From Aquiflexum lacus (lineage in GTDB: Bacteria > Bacteroidota > Bacteroidia > Cytophagales > Cyclobacteriaceae): 64,000 bases of DNA. Shown here one piece after another: positions 41,401 to 47,757 of this stretch (the first letter of the stretch is position 1; the number at the start of each line of letters is the position of its first letter). Made by a program: the position numbers and the translations under genes. The stretch spans positions 1 through 64,000 of the forward strand of contig NZ_JABFHF010000008.1 in NCBI RefSeq assembly GCF_015476655.1. The letters run 5' to 3'. The notes beneath the pieces are model-generated. The model was not told the origin of the DNA and did not search any database. It was given only the letters and a program-made list of their open reading frames with translations.

Positions 41401-42044
41401 TCTTCTACCAAGTGCAACTCCCCGCCCGAAGAAAGGGAAACAAAAATCTCCTTCACCGATATATCAAATCCCAAATGACAAAACTGCAAGGTTTTGACAC
41501 CCAATCCGGCAGCCCGAGAAGTTTTCAATTTGTATTCAATCAATTCAACTGCCCCTTGGGTGGTAACCATCACCCCTTTTGGTTTGCCTGTAGATCCGGA
41601 GGTAAAAAATACCGCATAAACTTCCTGCGGTTCAAGAGGTAAATCAATCTCCTCTTGCTTGCTTTGTGCATCAAATCCAATTCTTTTTAACTCAAGTTTA
41701 CTCCAACATTCTTCCTCCTCCTTACCTGCCACGACATACTTGAGTGAGGAAATTTCAATCATATTTTTATGCCTTTCTTCAGGATAGGTTGGATCTATTG
41801 GCATGTAAGTCTTACCCGCTTTCAAAATCGCCAAAACGCCTAAGATCATTTCAATGCTGCGCGAAGTGCTGATTCCAATTATCTCTTCATTGGGAGCAAT
41901 TTCCTTGATTGCTTTTGCCAAAACAGTAGCACGATCGTTCAAGTCACCATAGGAAATTGATTTTTCATTAAAAACCACAGCCGTTAAAGTTGGGTGATTT
42001 ACGGCTACCTCAAGGAAACGATCTAAAATTCTCTTTTTCAACAT
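35433..42044 (-). CDS. Hybrid NRPS-PKS, A-PCP-KS-AT-ACP-aminotransferase
   Basis: 2203 aa. The loading adenylation domain covers about 1-505 (FTSGSTGKPKG, NNYGPTEASMW, YKTGDL, SSGKVDKK). The carrier Ser is 549 (GGNSLKA). The ketosynthase covers about 606-1035, with Cys777 (HSACSTAL), His913 (EAHATATPLGDP) and His952 (KSNIGHL). The acyltransferase covers about 1125-1430, with Ser1223 (GHSIGE) and an HAFH motif typical of malonyl-CoA selectivity. The ACP Ser is 1546 (FDSLLL). A Gln/Pro-rich linker follows, then a class III PLP aminotransferase (about 1760-2175) with Lys1984 (TYGKVIGGG), like the AMT domains of mycosubtilin and microcystin synthases. There is no KR, DH or ER. It should load an amino acid, extend it once and convert the beta-ketone to an amine before handover to the next gene. 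Confidence 0.92.
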   Translation of the reverse strand: MLKKRILDRFLEVAVNHPTLTAVVFNEKSISYGDLNDRATVLAKAIKEIAPNEEIIGISTSRSIEMILGVLAILKAGKTYMPIDPTYPEERHKNMIEISSLKYVVAGKEEEECWSKLELKRIGFDAQSKQEEIDLPLEPQEVYAVFFTSGSTGKPKGVMVTTQGAVELIEYKLKTSRAAGLGVKTLQFCHLGFDISVKEIFVSLSSGGELHLVEEMQRLDAYYLLNYIQSHEINTIFLPNVSLQYLTNASVISGIYPKSLIELNTGGEQLQISPHVREFFKELPGAVLKNNYGPTEASMWASDIDFTGNPDSWEEIPSIGSPLAACEFYLLNNSLEQIPSGQIGELHIAGNCLAKGYLNRPDLTASRFISWTSPDGKQLRLYKTGDLVVCKENGQYYFQGREDDQIKIRGNRVELGEIESALINLPNVKHAIVKLDQDDSGAKFLSGYVLFADQKNADVSTIKTALKSKILDYMIPDYIIAVDEFPKTSSGKVDKKALPKPLHERPEWADTYIPPSSELEQHINTVFTSVLNYDKVSIHDNFFEMGGNSLKAQKTIAALKQRFGLELPIIKLYQFPSVALVAQYFEQAKKPRLIVQKVKKSDKESRGVAIIGMSLKFPGANSIQDFLEILRTGKETIRFFSKEEIDASITDSFKNNPQYVAARGIIEGYDTFDANFFGLNPKLAAIADPQQRKFLECAYELLEAAGYRTIDEPLPIGVYAGCSPNTYFVHNLIPNKAKIESYGEFMINSLNEKDYLASRTAYHLNLTGPAVSVHSACSTALLAVAQAVEAIRSGKCSMAIAGASSIKSPVYSGHLHDEGSVYSKDGHVKSFDEAATGTVFSDGVGMVLLKDLDQAIADGDQIHAVIKGIGINNDGGAKGSFSAPSAEGQAGAIYAAIQDAGVSPDQIGYLEAHATATPLGDPMEIEGLKLAFSECSKSNSCVIGSSKSNIGHLNAAAGIAGLFRAILTLKEKQFFPQAGFQKLNPAIDFERTPFYLPSGLSDWETDQIRMAGVSSFGVGGTNVHVILEEAPITATSSEVEKTYSYPAYLFPWSAKSEESLADYALKLSDFVRENPLLDLGAISAELLHRRMGYPFRKFVVASDSMELLEKLAQPVSAKKQPEVISETVFLFPGQGAQFLNMGKELYHHVEVFKKSLDTCALILEEFAGIQILDIIFPEKENEEAELLLKDTQYTQPAIFAVEYALSQCWVALGIKPIILCGHSIGEFVAAHLSGVFSLEDALKLVAKRGKMISSLPGGHMLSVRCKEEEIKFLLPDSLSLAGVNGENQCVVAGKREDIADFADLLETKDIPSKILQTSHAFHSYMMDPILEDFADFVATVPKSKPRIPIVSTVTGDFMTDDQAQSAEYWTNQLRNSVRFGDACQTLLELDLPLSFLEVGPGNVLTSLIRQNEKSKGKDFNNSLIKNPKVSDFKFLLTQAGQLWQNGKKIHWENLMPLNPIKAEIPTYAFKKEKIWIEAPSSTEKIANKRDNFSVSNSAQIFENKLNHPIMDRKSIIKEKLTALIQDRTGLSVSDESASFMELGFDSLLLTQLASSIKQEFKVNVTFRQLSDALGDVRALVGHLDDQLPQEMFAESIPPSTPQKIETPSSRDYNQIPQFPQLEQMPLTGNNIEIMQVLSKQLELMTQQINLMSGRLTTNNSRLNVAVSEQKQEMAESPVKKETAIIPPNAPKTFGAMAKIDKVSAATSPVQDAFIQQLIKRFNEKTRSSKEYTQKHRAHMADPRVVSGFKPNTKEITYSLVVDRSEGSKIWDIDGNEYLDVLNGFGAILFGHRPDFVQKAVLEQMEKGFEIGPQHVLAGEVSELICEFTGHERAALCNTGSEAVMAALRMARTVTGRSLVVSFNNSYHGTFDEVIVRGSNKKSYPAAAGIMPSQVENLLVLEYGTAESLEIIRQRKDELAAVLVEPVQSRRPEFQPVEFLKKVREITLESGTALIFDEVITGFRTHLQGAQGLFDIKADIGTYGKVIGGGMPIGAIAGSATFLDALDGGYWQYGDDSMPEVGVTYFAGTFVRHPLALAAAKASLEYLKNDNGALHADLKQKTDRIANSLGSYFRARNLPFYIAHFGSMWKLKYHQELPYTDLIFILMREKGIHIYDGFPCYLTNKITEEDVDSIITAFKESIDELMKVGFFGGSLQSPDLVQKPTYNEPPVPGAKLGKDPMGNPAWFIRDENNPGKFIKVLSSI

Positions 42045-42110
42045 GAAGATTTAGATATTAGTCAAGGAAAATTAAAACACTAAGAATTTAAATCGGATTT
42101 TTGTATGAAA

Positions 42111-42141
42111 CAAATTTAATTTTTGAATTATTAAAAACAAA
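42111..42141 (-). promoter_or_regulatory. Bacteroidota promoter of the NRPS/PKS operon
   Basis: On the minus strand, TTTG (42141-42138), 19 bases, then TAAATTTG (42118-42111): an exact match to the TTTG-N19-TAnnTTTG form. The ATG is 67 bases downstream. This is the best promoter match in the window. Confidence 0.65.
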
Positions 42142-42328
42142 TTATTTTATTTAAAATGTTTTTTTATGTATGTGAACATAAAATAAAATGAATTTTATTA
42201 ATAAATATAAGTTTTTTAAAAATAACCACGAACTTATTATTAAAAATCAAAAGTAAATAAAGCCTGAATTACTATAATTATTTTCATAAAAAACAATAAT
42301 TCCAATATTATTTCACTTTGCTTGAAAC

Positions 42329-43039
42329 TCACCTATACCTCCATATCGTCCACAAAATCTTACATCCAGCTCCAAAAACTCCTTTTACTGTCCCACTGAC
42401 TTTAGAAACACCTATTCTTTTTCTATAATCTACAGGAACTTCTGTTGTTTTCAATCCAGACTTTGCAGCTTTGATCTGCATCTCGATGGTCCAACCAAAA
42501 TTTTCATCTACCATTCCAAGGGCCTTCAATTTATCCCACTTGATTGACCTGAAAGGGCCTAGGTCTGTGTAGTCCACCTTATATATCCATCTCATCAATG
42601 TGGTTGAAAGCCAATTTCCAAATACTTGGGGGAATGTCATGGAGCCTTTCTCTCTTTTACCCAAGGCCCTTGAACCAATCACCATATCAATGCCATCTTG
42701 GATTATTGGCCGGATGACTTCATTCATTTGTTCGGGATAGTCAGAATAGTCCGCATCGAGAAACACCAGGATATCGGGTTGCTGCTTTAAGCTTTTGATG
42801 TATTTCATTCCTGTTAGGCAGGCTTTGCCATAGCCTTTCTGCGGTTCATCCAACACAATTGCCCCTGCTGCTTCAGCCACCATTTTGGTGTCATCATGGG
42901 AGTTGTTATTCACCACAATAATGTTCCTGACAAAAGCCGGAATATCTTTGATTACTTTGCCTACGGAGTTTTCTTCATTGAAGGCGGGGATAAGGACGTC
43001 TATGGTGAAGTTGGAGGGGTTATCTGTTGATTGAGGCAT
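42329..43039 (-). CDS. Family-2 glycosyltransferase, DPM1/polyprenyl-phosphate type
   Basis: 236 aa from the ATG at 43039. The open frame can be extended 15 codons to a TTG, but the ATG (MPQSTDN) fits the family start better and leaves a TAAATTTA promoter-like word upstream. A GT-A fold covers most of it, with VLIPAFNEE, VVNNNSHDDT and the metal-binding LDADYSDYP. It has GKACLTGM and ends in DYRKRIGVSKVSGTVKG, as in dolichol/undecaprenyl-phosphate sugar transferases without C-terminal membrane helices. It probably transfers a hexose from a nucleotide sugar to a lipid phosphate. Proximity to the NRPS/PKS operon (290 bases, same strand) may be accidental. Confidence 0.82.
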   Translation of the reverse strand: MPQSTDNPSNFTIDVLIPAFNEENSVGKVIKDIPAFVRNIIVVNNNSHDDTKMVAEAAGAIVLDEPQKGYGKACLTGMKYIKSLKQQPDILVFLDADYSDYPEQMNEVIRPIIQDGIDMVIGSRALGKREKGSMTFPQVFGNWLSTTLMRWIYKVDYTDLGPFRSIKWDKLKALGMVDENFGWTIEMQIKAAKSGLKTTEVPVDYRKRIGVSKVSGTVKGVFGAGCKILWTIWRYR

Positions 43040-43391
43040 TAAAGGGTTTTTCAAAGGTTTTTGATTCAGGTGTAAATTTATCAAAGATCAATGGGTTTTT
43101 GGTTAAAATTATGTCTTCTAACTCATCCCACTTTTTCATTTTTTTTATCAACGATTCTGGCAATTATGTCCGAAGAGTCTATTTATAACTCCGACCTTCT
43201 TTTTCGAAATATGGAGAGTAAGTTTTTTGAGAAGAATCTTAGTCAAAGCTATTTTAAGTGAGTGACGTCCAATTCATGTTTTTGTCTTTTTCTCTATTAC
43301 TTTTTGTGCACGAATCCCGATAATTATTAGTGTTTTTCAGGGTGGAATTAAGTGAGTGAAGTCTTATTCATTTTTTTTATCTTTTTCTCTC

Positions 43392-43419
43392 TTACTTTTT
43401 TGCTTGACCAAAAAAGTAA
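43392..43419. repeat. Hairpin TTACTTTTTTG/CAAAAAAGTAA
   Basis: Perfect 11-bp stem with a CTTGAC loop. This sequence type is common between genes in Bacteroidota. It can act as a terminator on either strand. Confidence 0.6.
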
Positions 43420-43430
43420 CAAAAAAGTCA

Positions 43431-43483
43431 AGACAATGGGATCCTATCCACCCACAAGGCCCAGCCGGCCCGGCCCATTGTCT
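43431..43483. repeat. GC-rich inverted repeat
   Basis: AGACAATGGG at 43431-43440 pairs with CCCATTGTCT at 43474-43483 around a GC-rich centre that includes GCCGGCCCGGC. It directly abuts the previous hairpin. Confidence 0.55.
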
Positions 43484-43796
43484 TCCTACCCGCTACCCTA
43501 CCGAATTAAGGTAGGTTTTGAAATCAAGATTTTTCTGGACAAGCCCTGTAGAGCCTGTACGAAGAATAGGGAGGGCTGAATATGATTAGCATCTGGAAAA
43601 GCTTTGCTTTTTGGTTCTTTAAACCTTCACTCTCCTAATCAACCTTTTTGAGATTGCCACGTCGCACGAAAGTATTTTTCTAACAATAAATCAAATTAGG
43701 AGTGCCCGACTACCCAAGGCAGGCAGGTGCAATTAACGACAACCAATCGTTTTAACCTCTACGTTCTCGCTTCTCCTCGGATCTTGAGTCTTGGTT

Positions 43797-43855
43797 CCCC
43801 GATACTCGGGGCAGGCTTTGTTTCTTGTTTCTTGGCTCTCTGTTCTTGGCTCTTG
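43797..43855 (+). repeat. Composite hairpin + heptad element, copy 3
   Basis: CCCCGA-tac-TCGGGG hairpin (43797-43811), GCAGGCTTTG, then tttcttg, tttcttg, gctctct, gttcttg, gctcttg. Confidence 0.75.
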
Positions 43856-44030
43856 CATTTCAATTCCTGGCTTCCTTGTCTCACTTCTCTTCCTCCATAG
43901 CACAAATAAACCTCATCCGCCTAAAGAGATTGCCGCGTCGCACGAAGGATTATTTTAAAGTTTAACAGTGAATGTAGTGCTACCTACCAAAATCGGCAGG
44001 CAGGCTCGCAATGACGTGTCGATCTTGGTT

Positions 44031-44150
44031 TCCCGATGCTCGGGACAGGCTTTGATCCTTGTCTCTTGTCTCTTGTTTCTTGGCTCTTGGCTCTTGGTTC
44101 TTGGTTCTTGGTTCTCGGCTCTAATCTCTCGCATCTCGCTTCTCCCTACT
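44031..44150 (+). repeat. Composite hairpin + heptad element, copy 4
   Basis: TCCCGA-tgc-TCGGGA hairpin (44031-44045), ACAGGCTTTGAT, then about twelve seven-base steps from 44060 (cttgtct, cttgtct, cttgttt, cttggct, cttggct, cttggtt three times, ctcggct, ctaatct, ctcgcat, ctcgctt). It runs up to the stop codon of the adjoining minus-strand gene. Confidence 0.8.
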
Positions 44151-45615
44151 ACCCCACCCTACTTCCCCTAAAAGACTCCCAACTCACTAACCCATACCCT
44201 ACCGCCAACATGGAATGAAATACCAACATTTCATAGGTACCTGTCTGAATGGACAAAATTACCATGGCTATAAATACCAAGGCCAATACCCCTTCCAAAT
44301 AGGTGGTTAAGGGTATTTTCCATGAATTGTAGATGTTTTTGCTCCAGTTTTTATTTTCCTTCGAGAGGTTATACTTTGGCGTTCTGATAAAGGGTGATTT
44401 CTTGCCGGTCAAACCTTCCCAAACTGCCTGGGAATTGTGTAATGCCAAACCCATGCTTACCGATAGAAACAAGGGCAACTCCCAAAGAAACCTTCCTATG
44501 CCCCGCCAACTGTAATTCACCAAACTCAAATTGGCAACAAAGTAAACCAAAGCAATAATCACAAAACCAACCAAAAATACCGCAGCCCCCTGAAAATAAC
44601 TTTCAGGAATCATGCCTTGATAAAAGGCCCACCAAACCGGGATACTGCTGAGACTTACCAATAAAACGGCAATGAAAATTACCGCATTCAACAAATGGGC
44701 TGTAGCATGAAATTTGACTTTGAACCCAAAGGGCTTTTGTAGGACATCTCCCAAATGTTTGGCAGCACATTCTGCCCCGCCTTTGGTCCATCTGAATTGT
44801 TGGGATTTGATGGCTGACATTACCGGGGGCAACTCAGCGGGTGATTTAATATCAGGTCTGTATACAAACTCCCAACCTTTTTGTTGGGCCCTGTAACTCA
44901 AATCCAAATCCTCGGTAAGCGTATCATCCTGCCAATTGCCAGCATCAAGGATGCAGCTTTTTTTCCAGATTCCCCCCGTCCCATTAAAATTGATAAAGGC
45001 TTCTTGTTGATTCCTTCCCATCTGTTCCACCATAAAATGTGCATCCAAAGCAAATGCCTGAAGTCTGGTCAAAATGGAATAATCCTCATTCAAGTGCGTC
45101 CACCTTGTCTGCACCATACCTACTTTTTCATTGGAAAAATGACCAATTGTCTTGGTCAAAAAATCAGGATCAGGTACAAAATCCGCATCGAAAATTGCAA
45201 TGAATTCTCCCTTCGCCTCTTTCAGACCTTCGCGCAAAGCTCCGGCCTTGAAACCTGTTCTAAGCTTTCGGTGAATATATTGGAAATCAATTTCGGGATA
45301 TTTTTGAATGCTGTCTTTAATTATCTCAGCAGTTTCGTCTGTACTGTCATCCAACAATTGAATCTCTAGCTTTTCTTTTGGATAATTGAATTTTGCTACC
45401 GCATCGATCAAGCGTTCGACCACGTACAGTTCATTATAGACAGGCAACTGAACAGTGACAATTGGTAATTCTTCCGGAATTTGATCTGTCTCTTGATTCG
45501 CTTTATTTTTAAATCTAAAAAAGTGATATAACAAATGTGCTTGGGCAAAGCTGTAGAAAAGGACAAACAGCATGGCCAGGACATATATAGTTAGAAAGAA
45601 ATAAATGAGATACAT
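44149..45615 (-). CDS. Processive family-2 glycosyltransferase (cellulose-synthase-like)
   Basis: A 488-aa membrane protein. One N-terminal helix (about 3-25) precedes a GT2 domain (about 48-290) with the full D,D,D,QxxRW set: LLDDSTDE, FDADF, TEDLDLSYRA, QQFRW. Four to five hydrophobic segments follow (about 305-480). The family includes cellulose-synthase-like and ceramide-glucosyltransferase-like enzymes, common in Bacteroidota. It probably makes a beta-linked polymer or glycolipid. Distinct from the GT/GH fusion at 25.6-29.5 kb, which has QIKW instead of QxxRW. No BcsB or PilZ partner is adjacent. Confidence 0.85.
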   Translation of the reverse strand: MYLIYFFLTIYVLAMLFVLFYSFAQAHLLYHFFRFKNKANQETDQIPEELPIVTVQLPVYNELYVVERLIDAVAKFNYPKEKLEIQLLDDSTDETAEIIKDSIQKYPEIDFQYIHRKLRTGFKAGALREGLKEAKGEFIAIFDADFVPDPDFLTKTIGHFSNEKVGMVQTRWTHLNEDYSILTRLQAFALDAHFMVEQMGRNQQEAFINFNGTGGIWKKSCILDAGNWQDDTLTEDLDLSYRAQQKGWEFVYRPDIKSPAELPPVMSAIKSQQFRWTKGGAECAAKHLGDVLQKPFGFKVKFHATAHLLNAVIFIAVLLVSLSSIPVWWAFYQGMIPESYFQGAAVFLVGFVIIALVYFVANLSLVNYSWRGIGRFLWELPLFLSVSMGLALHNSQAVWEGLTGKKSPFIRTPKYNLSKENKNWSKNIYNSWKIPLTTYLEGVLALVFIAMVILSIQTGTYEMLVFHSMLAVGYGLVSWESFRGSRVG

Positions 45616-45702
45616 TGACCTTTTTATCAGTTTTGTTGGTGATATATGTTGGAAACTGCTATTCTATGAGCGATCCTAAATCCTCTTACAAAAAGGACGG
45701 GA

Positions 45703-45730
45703 GACGGAAGACCGAAGTCGGAAGTCTGGA
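45703..45730 (+). repeat. Degenerate heptanucleotide tract
   Basis: gacggaa, gaccgaa, gtcggaa, gtctgga in seven-base steps. Confidence 0.55.
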
Positions 45731-45918
45731 GAACCGTCAAATTCAGCATCTTCCGAGAATTGTATAGGATTGCCATTTTTATGTCAGTTTTGCAAAGACG
45801 TCTTAAAATTAAATGAGATTTTTTTTGGTTTATCTTAAATCTAATTTGCTACGTTTTAGAATCCTGTTATAAACTTATGAAAACCTTGATTCTAATTTGA
45901 ACCAAAGTCCCATAGGGA

Positions 45919-46078
45919 CGGAATATGGGTAGAATCAAACGATCAATCGGGCCTCTTTTGTGCCTTTAGGCCTGCCTGTCCGGTAGGCAGGTACAACATA
46001 TATTACGTACCCGCCTGCGGATGGGCAGGCCTAAAGGCACGACCTACCATAACCGATTTTTTTCCTACCCATATTTCG
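45919..46078. repeat. Nested inverted repeat, about 160 bp
   Basis: The outer 14-base arms (45919-45932 CGGAATATGGGTAG and 46065-46078) pair with one mismatch. The inner arms of about 33 bases (45961-45994 starting TGCCTTTAGGCCTGCC, and 46007-46039) pair with a few mismatches around an acatatatta centre. The left flank has the catagggacgg word familiar from Bacteroidota intergenic repeats. It has no open frame, so it would be a non-autonomous element or structured RNA if mobile or transcribed. Confidence 0.75.
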
Positions 46079-46212
46079 CCCCTAAAGAGGCATTAAGGCC
46101 AACCTTAGCCGAATTTTTTTCACATTATAGAATTATATAATCAATATGAAAAGGTATCTTTCTTCTCTTCTCTATTGTTGAATGTAGAGTTAATCCACTT
46201 AATGTTTTGCAA

Positions 46213-47757
46213 TTAAGATTTCAGGCTAATGGATTTGTTTCCAATGATGATCGGCAATTCATTGAGTCTTCCCGCTTCTTCTCCATTTTCTAGTTTAAGC
46301 ACTCCTCGGGGGCATACTGCAGAGCAGACACCGCAGCCCACACAGGAAGCCCTTACGATATTTTGTCCCCGCTGTGCATACCAACGGACATCAATGCCCA
46401 TTTCACAATAGGTGGAACAATTGCCACAGGAAATACACTGACCCCCATTGGTTGTAATCCTAAACCGGGACTTGAATCTTTGCACAATCCCCAAATAGGC
46501 TGCCAAAGGACATCCAAATCTACACCATACCCGGTTACCCATAAATGGATAAAATCCTGTTCCGATAACCCCCGCAAAAGCCGAGCCTATCATAAAACCA
46601 TAAATCGAGTGCAGCTGATCTGTGGCCTGACCCAAAAGCCCAAATTCCATAAAGTAATTCACTATGGTCACCGCTGTCATGACAACCGCAAAAACCAAAA
46701 CCCCGTGGACCATGTACCTTTCAATTTTCCAGGCTTTGAGGGATTTGTCGGACAGTTGCCGGTAAGGATCACCTAATGTTTCTGCCAGTCCGCCACAACC
46801 ACAAACCCAGGAACAATACCATCTTTTCCCGTAAAAATAAGTGAATAAAGGGACACCCAATACAATCAAAATGATCCCCCATACCAACATAAACATGCCC
46901 AAAGCGCCTGAACTTACCATTCCATCTATCCTATATTCATAAAAGAATGAATAATCCAAAGGCCAGATATTCTTAAAATCATGCCAGGGCATATTCAATA
47001 ATACCAGAATCTCCGGAATCAAAAAGGCAAATGCCAGTTGGAAAAACATCACAGAGACAGTCCTGATGGTTTGATAGGCATTTCCCTTATACTTTCTGAA
47101 CATCCTGATACCCATCACTAAAATGGCAAGGGTATAGATAAATCCATATAAAAACCATTGACTTGCCGGGTTGCTTGAAAGTGCCATGCTGAGTGGATCA
47201 ACCATCAAAACCAGATTGGTCAGGTATTCCGGAAACCAATACAAAATGATATAAAATAAGATCAACCAAGTTCCGGTGATGATTCCCAAGATCCCTCTTG
47301 ATTTCATAGAGGAGAAATAAATCCCATCGTTTTTTATCCCATCTGTTTCTCCCTTGTGCAAAGGCAAAATATACAACAAAGCACCCAAAACTGCCAGTCC
47401 AATCGTTATGGCCAAATAAAAATAAGGTGACTCAGAAACAGGGCCTTGTGCCGCTGCTTTGGTTATTGGAAACACGTAATTATCCCATATCACATTATCC
47501 CAATCCTCTTCAGATTTAAGTTGATCATTGTAGGCATTGAAATTTGTATTAAAGTCAGCTATAAAAGCAAAATTGGAACCGTACTCCTTTCCAAACATGG
47601 GGGAAAGAATTTCGGTCATATTTTCAGCATGAATGTCCTTGACTTGTTCGATTACAATTTCTTTTTCCAGTTGGTAGGTACCAATAAAAGGCAGCAAACT
47701 AAAGCCTACTAATCCAATAATGAAAAGCGCTAACCCAATTTTTTGAATAGTTTTCAT
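46213..47757 (-). CDS. Membrane polyferredoxin, NapH/NosR-like 4Fe-4S protein
   Basis: 514 aa. An N-terminal helix (about 7-28), an extracytoplasmic stretch (about 30-115) and several further helices are followed by two membrane-side Cys motifs typical of NapH/NosR/RdxA proteins (WYCSWVCGCGG and WCRFGCPLAA). Two ferredoxin-type 4Fe-4S sites then follow: CISCGNCSTYCEMGID and CVGCGVCSAVCPRGV. Expected role is electron transfer across or along the inner membrane. It is last in a tight operon: its ATG overlaps the stop of the FAD oxidoreductase gene (ATGA). That overlap suggests the flavoprotein hands it electrons from NAD(P)H. Terminal acceptor unknown. Confidence 0.85.
   Translation of the reverse strand: MKTIQKIGLALFIIGLVGFSLLPFIGTYQLEKEIVIEQVKDIHAENMTEILSPMFGKEYGSNFAFIADFNTNFNAYNDQLKSEEDWDNVIWDNYVFPITKAAAQGPVSESPYFYLAITIGLAVLGALLYILPLHKGETDGIKNDGIYFSSMKSRGILGIITGTWLILFYIILYWFPEYLTNLVLMVDPLSMALSSNPASQWFLYGFIYTLAILVMGIRMFRKYKGNAYQTIRTVSVMFFQLAFAFLIPEILVLLNMPWHDFKNIWPLDYSFFYEYRIDGMVSSGALGMFMLVWGIILIVLGVPLFTYFYGKRWYCSWVCGCGGLAETLGDPYRQLSDKSLKAWKIERYMVHGVLVFAVVMTAVTIVNYFMEFGLLGQATDQLHSIYGFMIGSAFAGVIGTGFYPFMGNRVWCRFGCPLAAYLGIVQRFKSRFRITTNGGQCISCGNCSTYCEMGIDVRWYAQRGQNIVRASCVGCGVCSAVCPRGVLKLENGEEAGRLNELPIIIGNKSISLKS

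Larger units (their letters stand above)
43040..44148. other. 1.1-kb intergenic mosaic of hairpins and repeats
   Basis: No gene is supported. The region contains two hairpins (43392-43483), two composite hairpin/heptad elements, and two roughly 30-base related segments (gattgccacgtcgcacgaaag near 43654 and gattgccgcgtcgcacgaagg near 43929). The 75-codon frame at 43352-43579 is a translation of the hairpin region. Confidence 0.6.
45616..46212. other. 597-base gap with a large nested inverted repeat
   Basis: It contains a period-7 tract (45703-45730) and the inverted repeat at 45919-46078. No gene is seen. Confidence 0.6.

Noticed and set aside
43352-43579. 75-codon + frame beginning MSEVLFIFFIFF
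   Set aside because: It translates the TTACTTTTTTG hairpin and the adjacent GC palindrome. Such frames arise from common Bacteroidota intergenic repeats.
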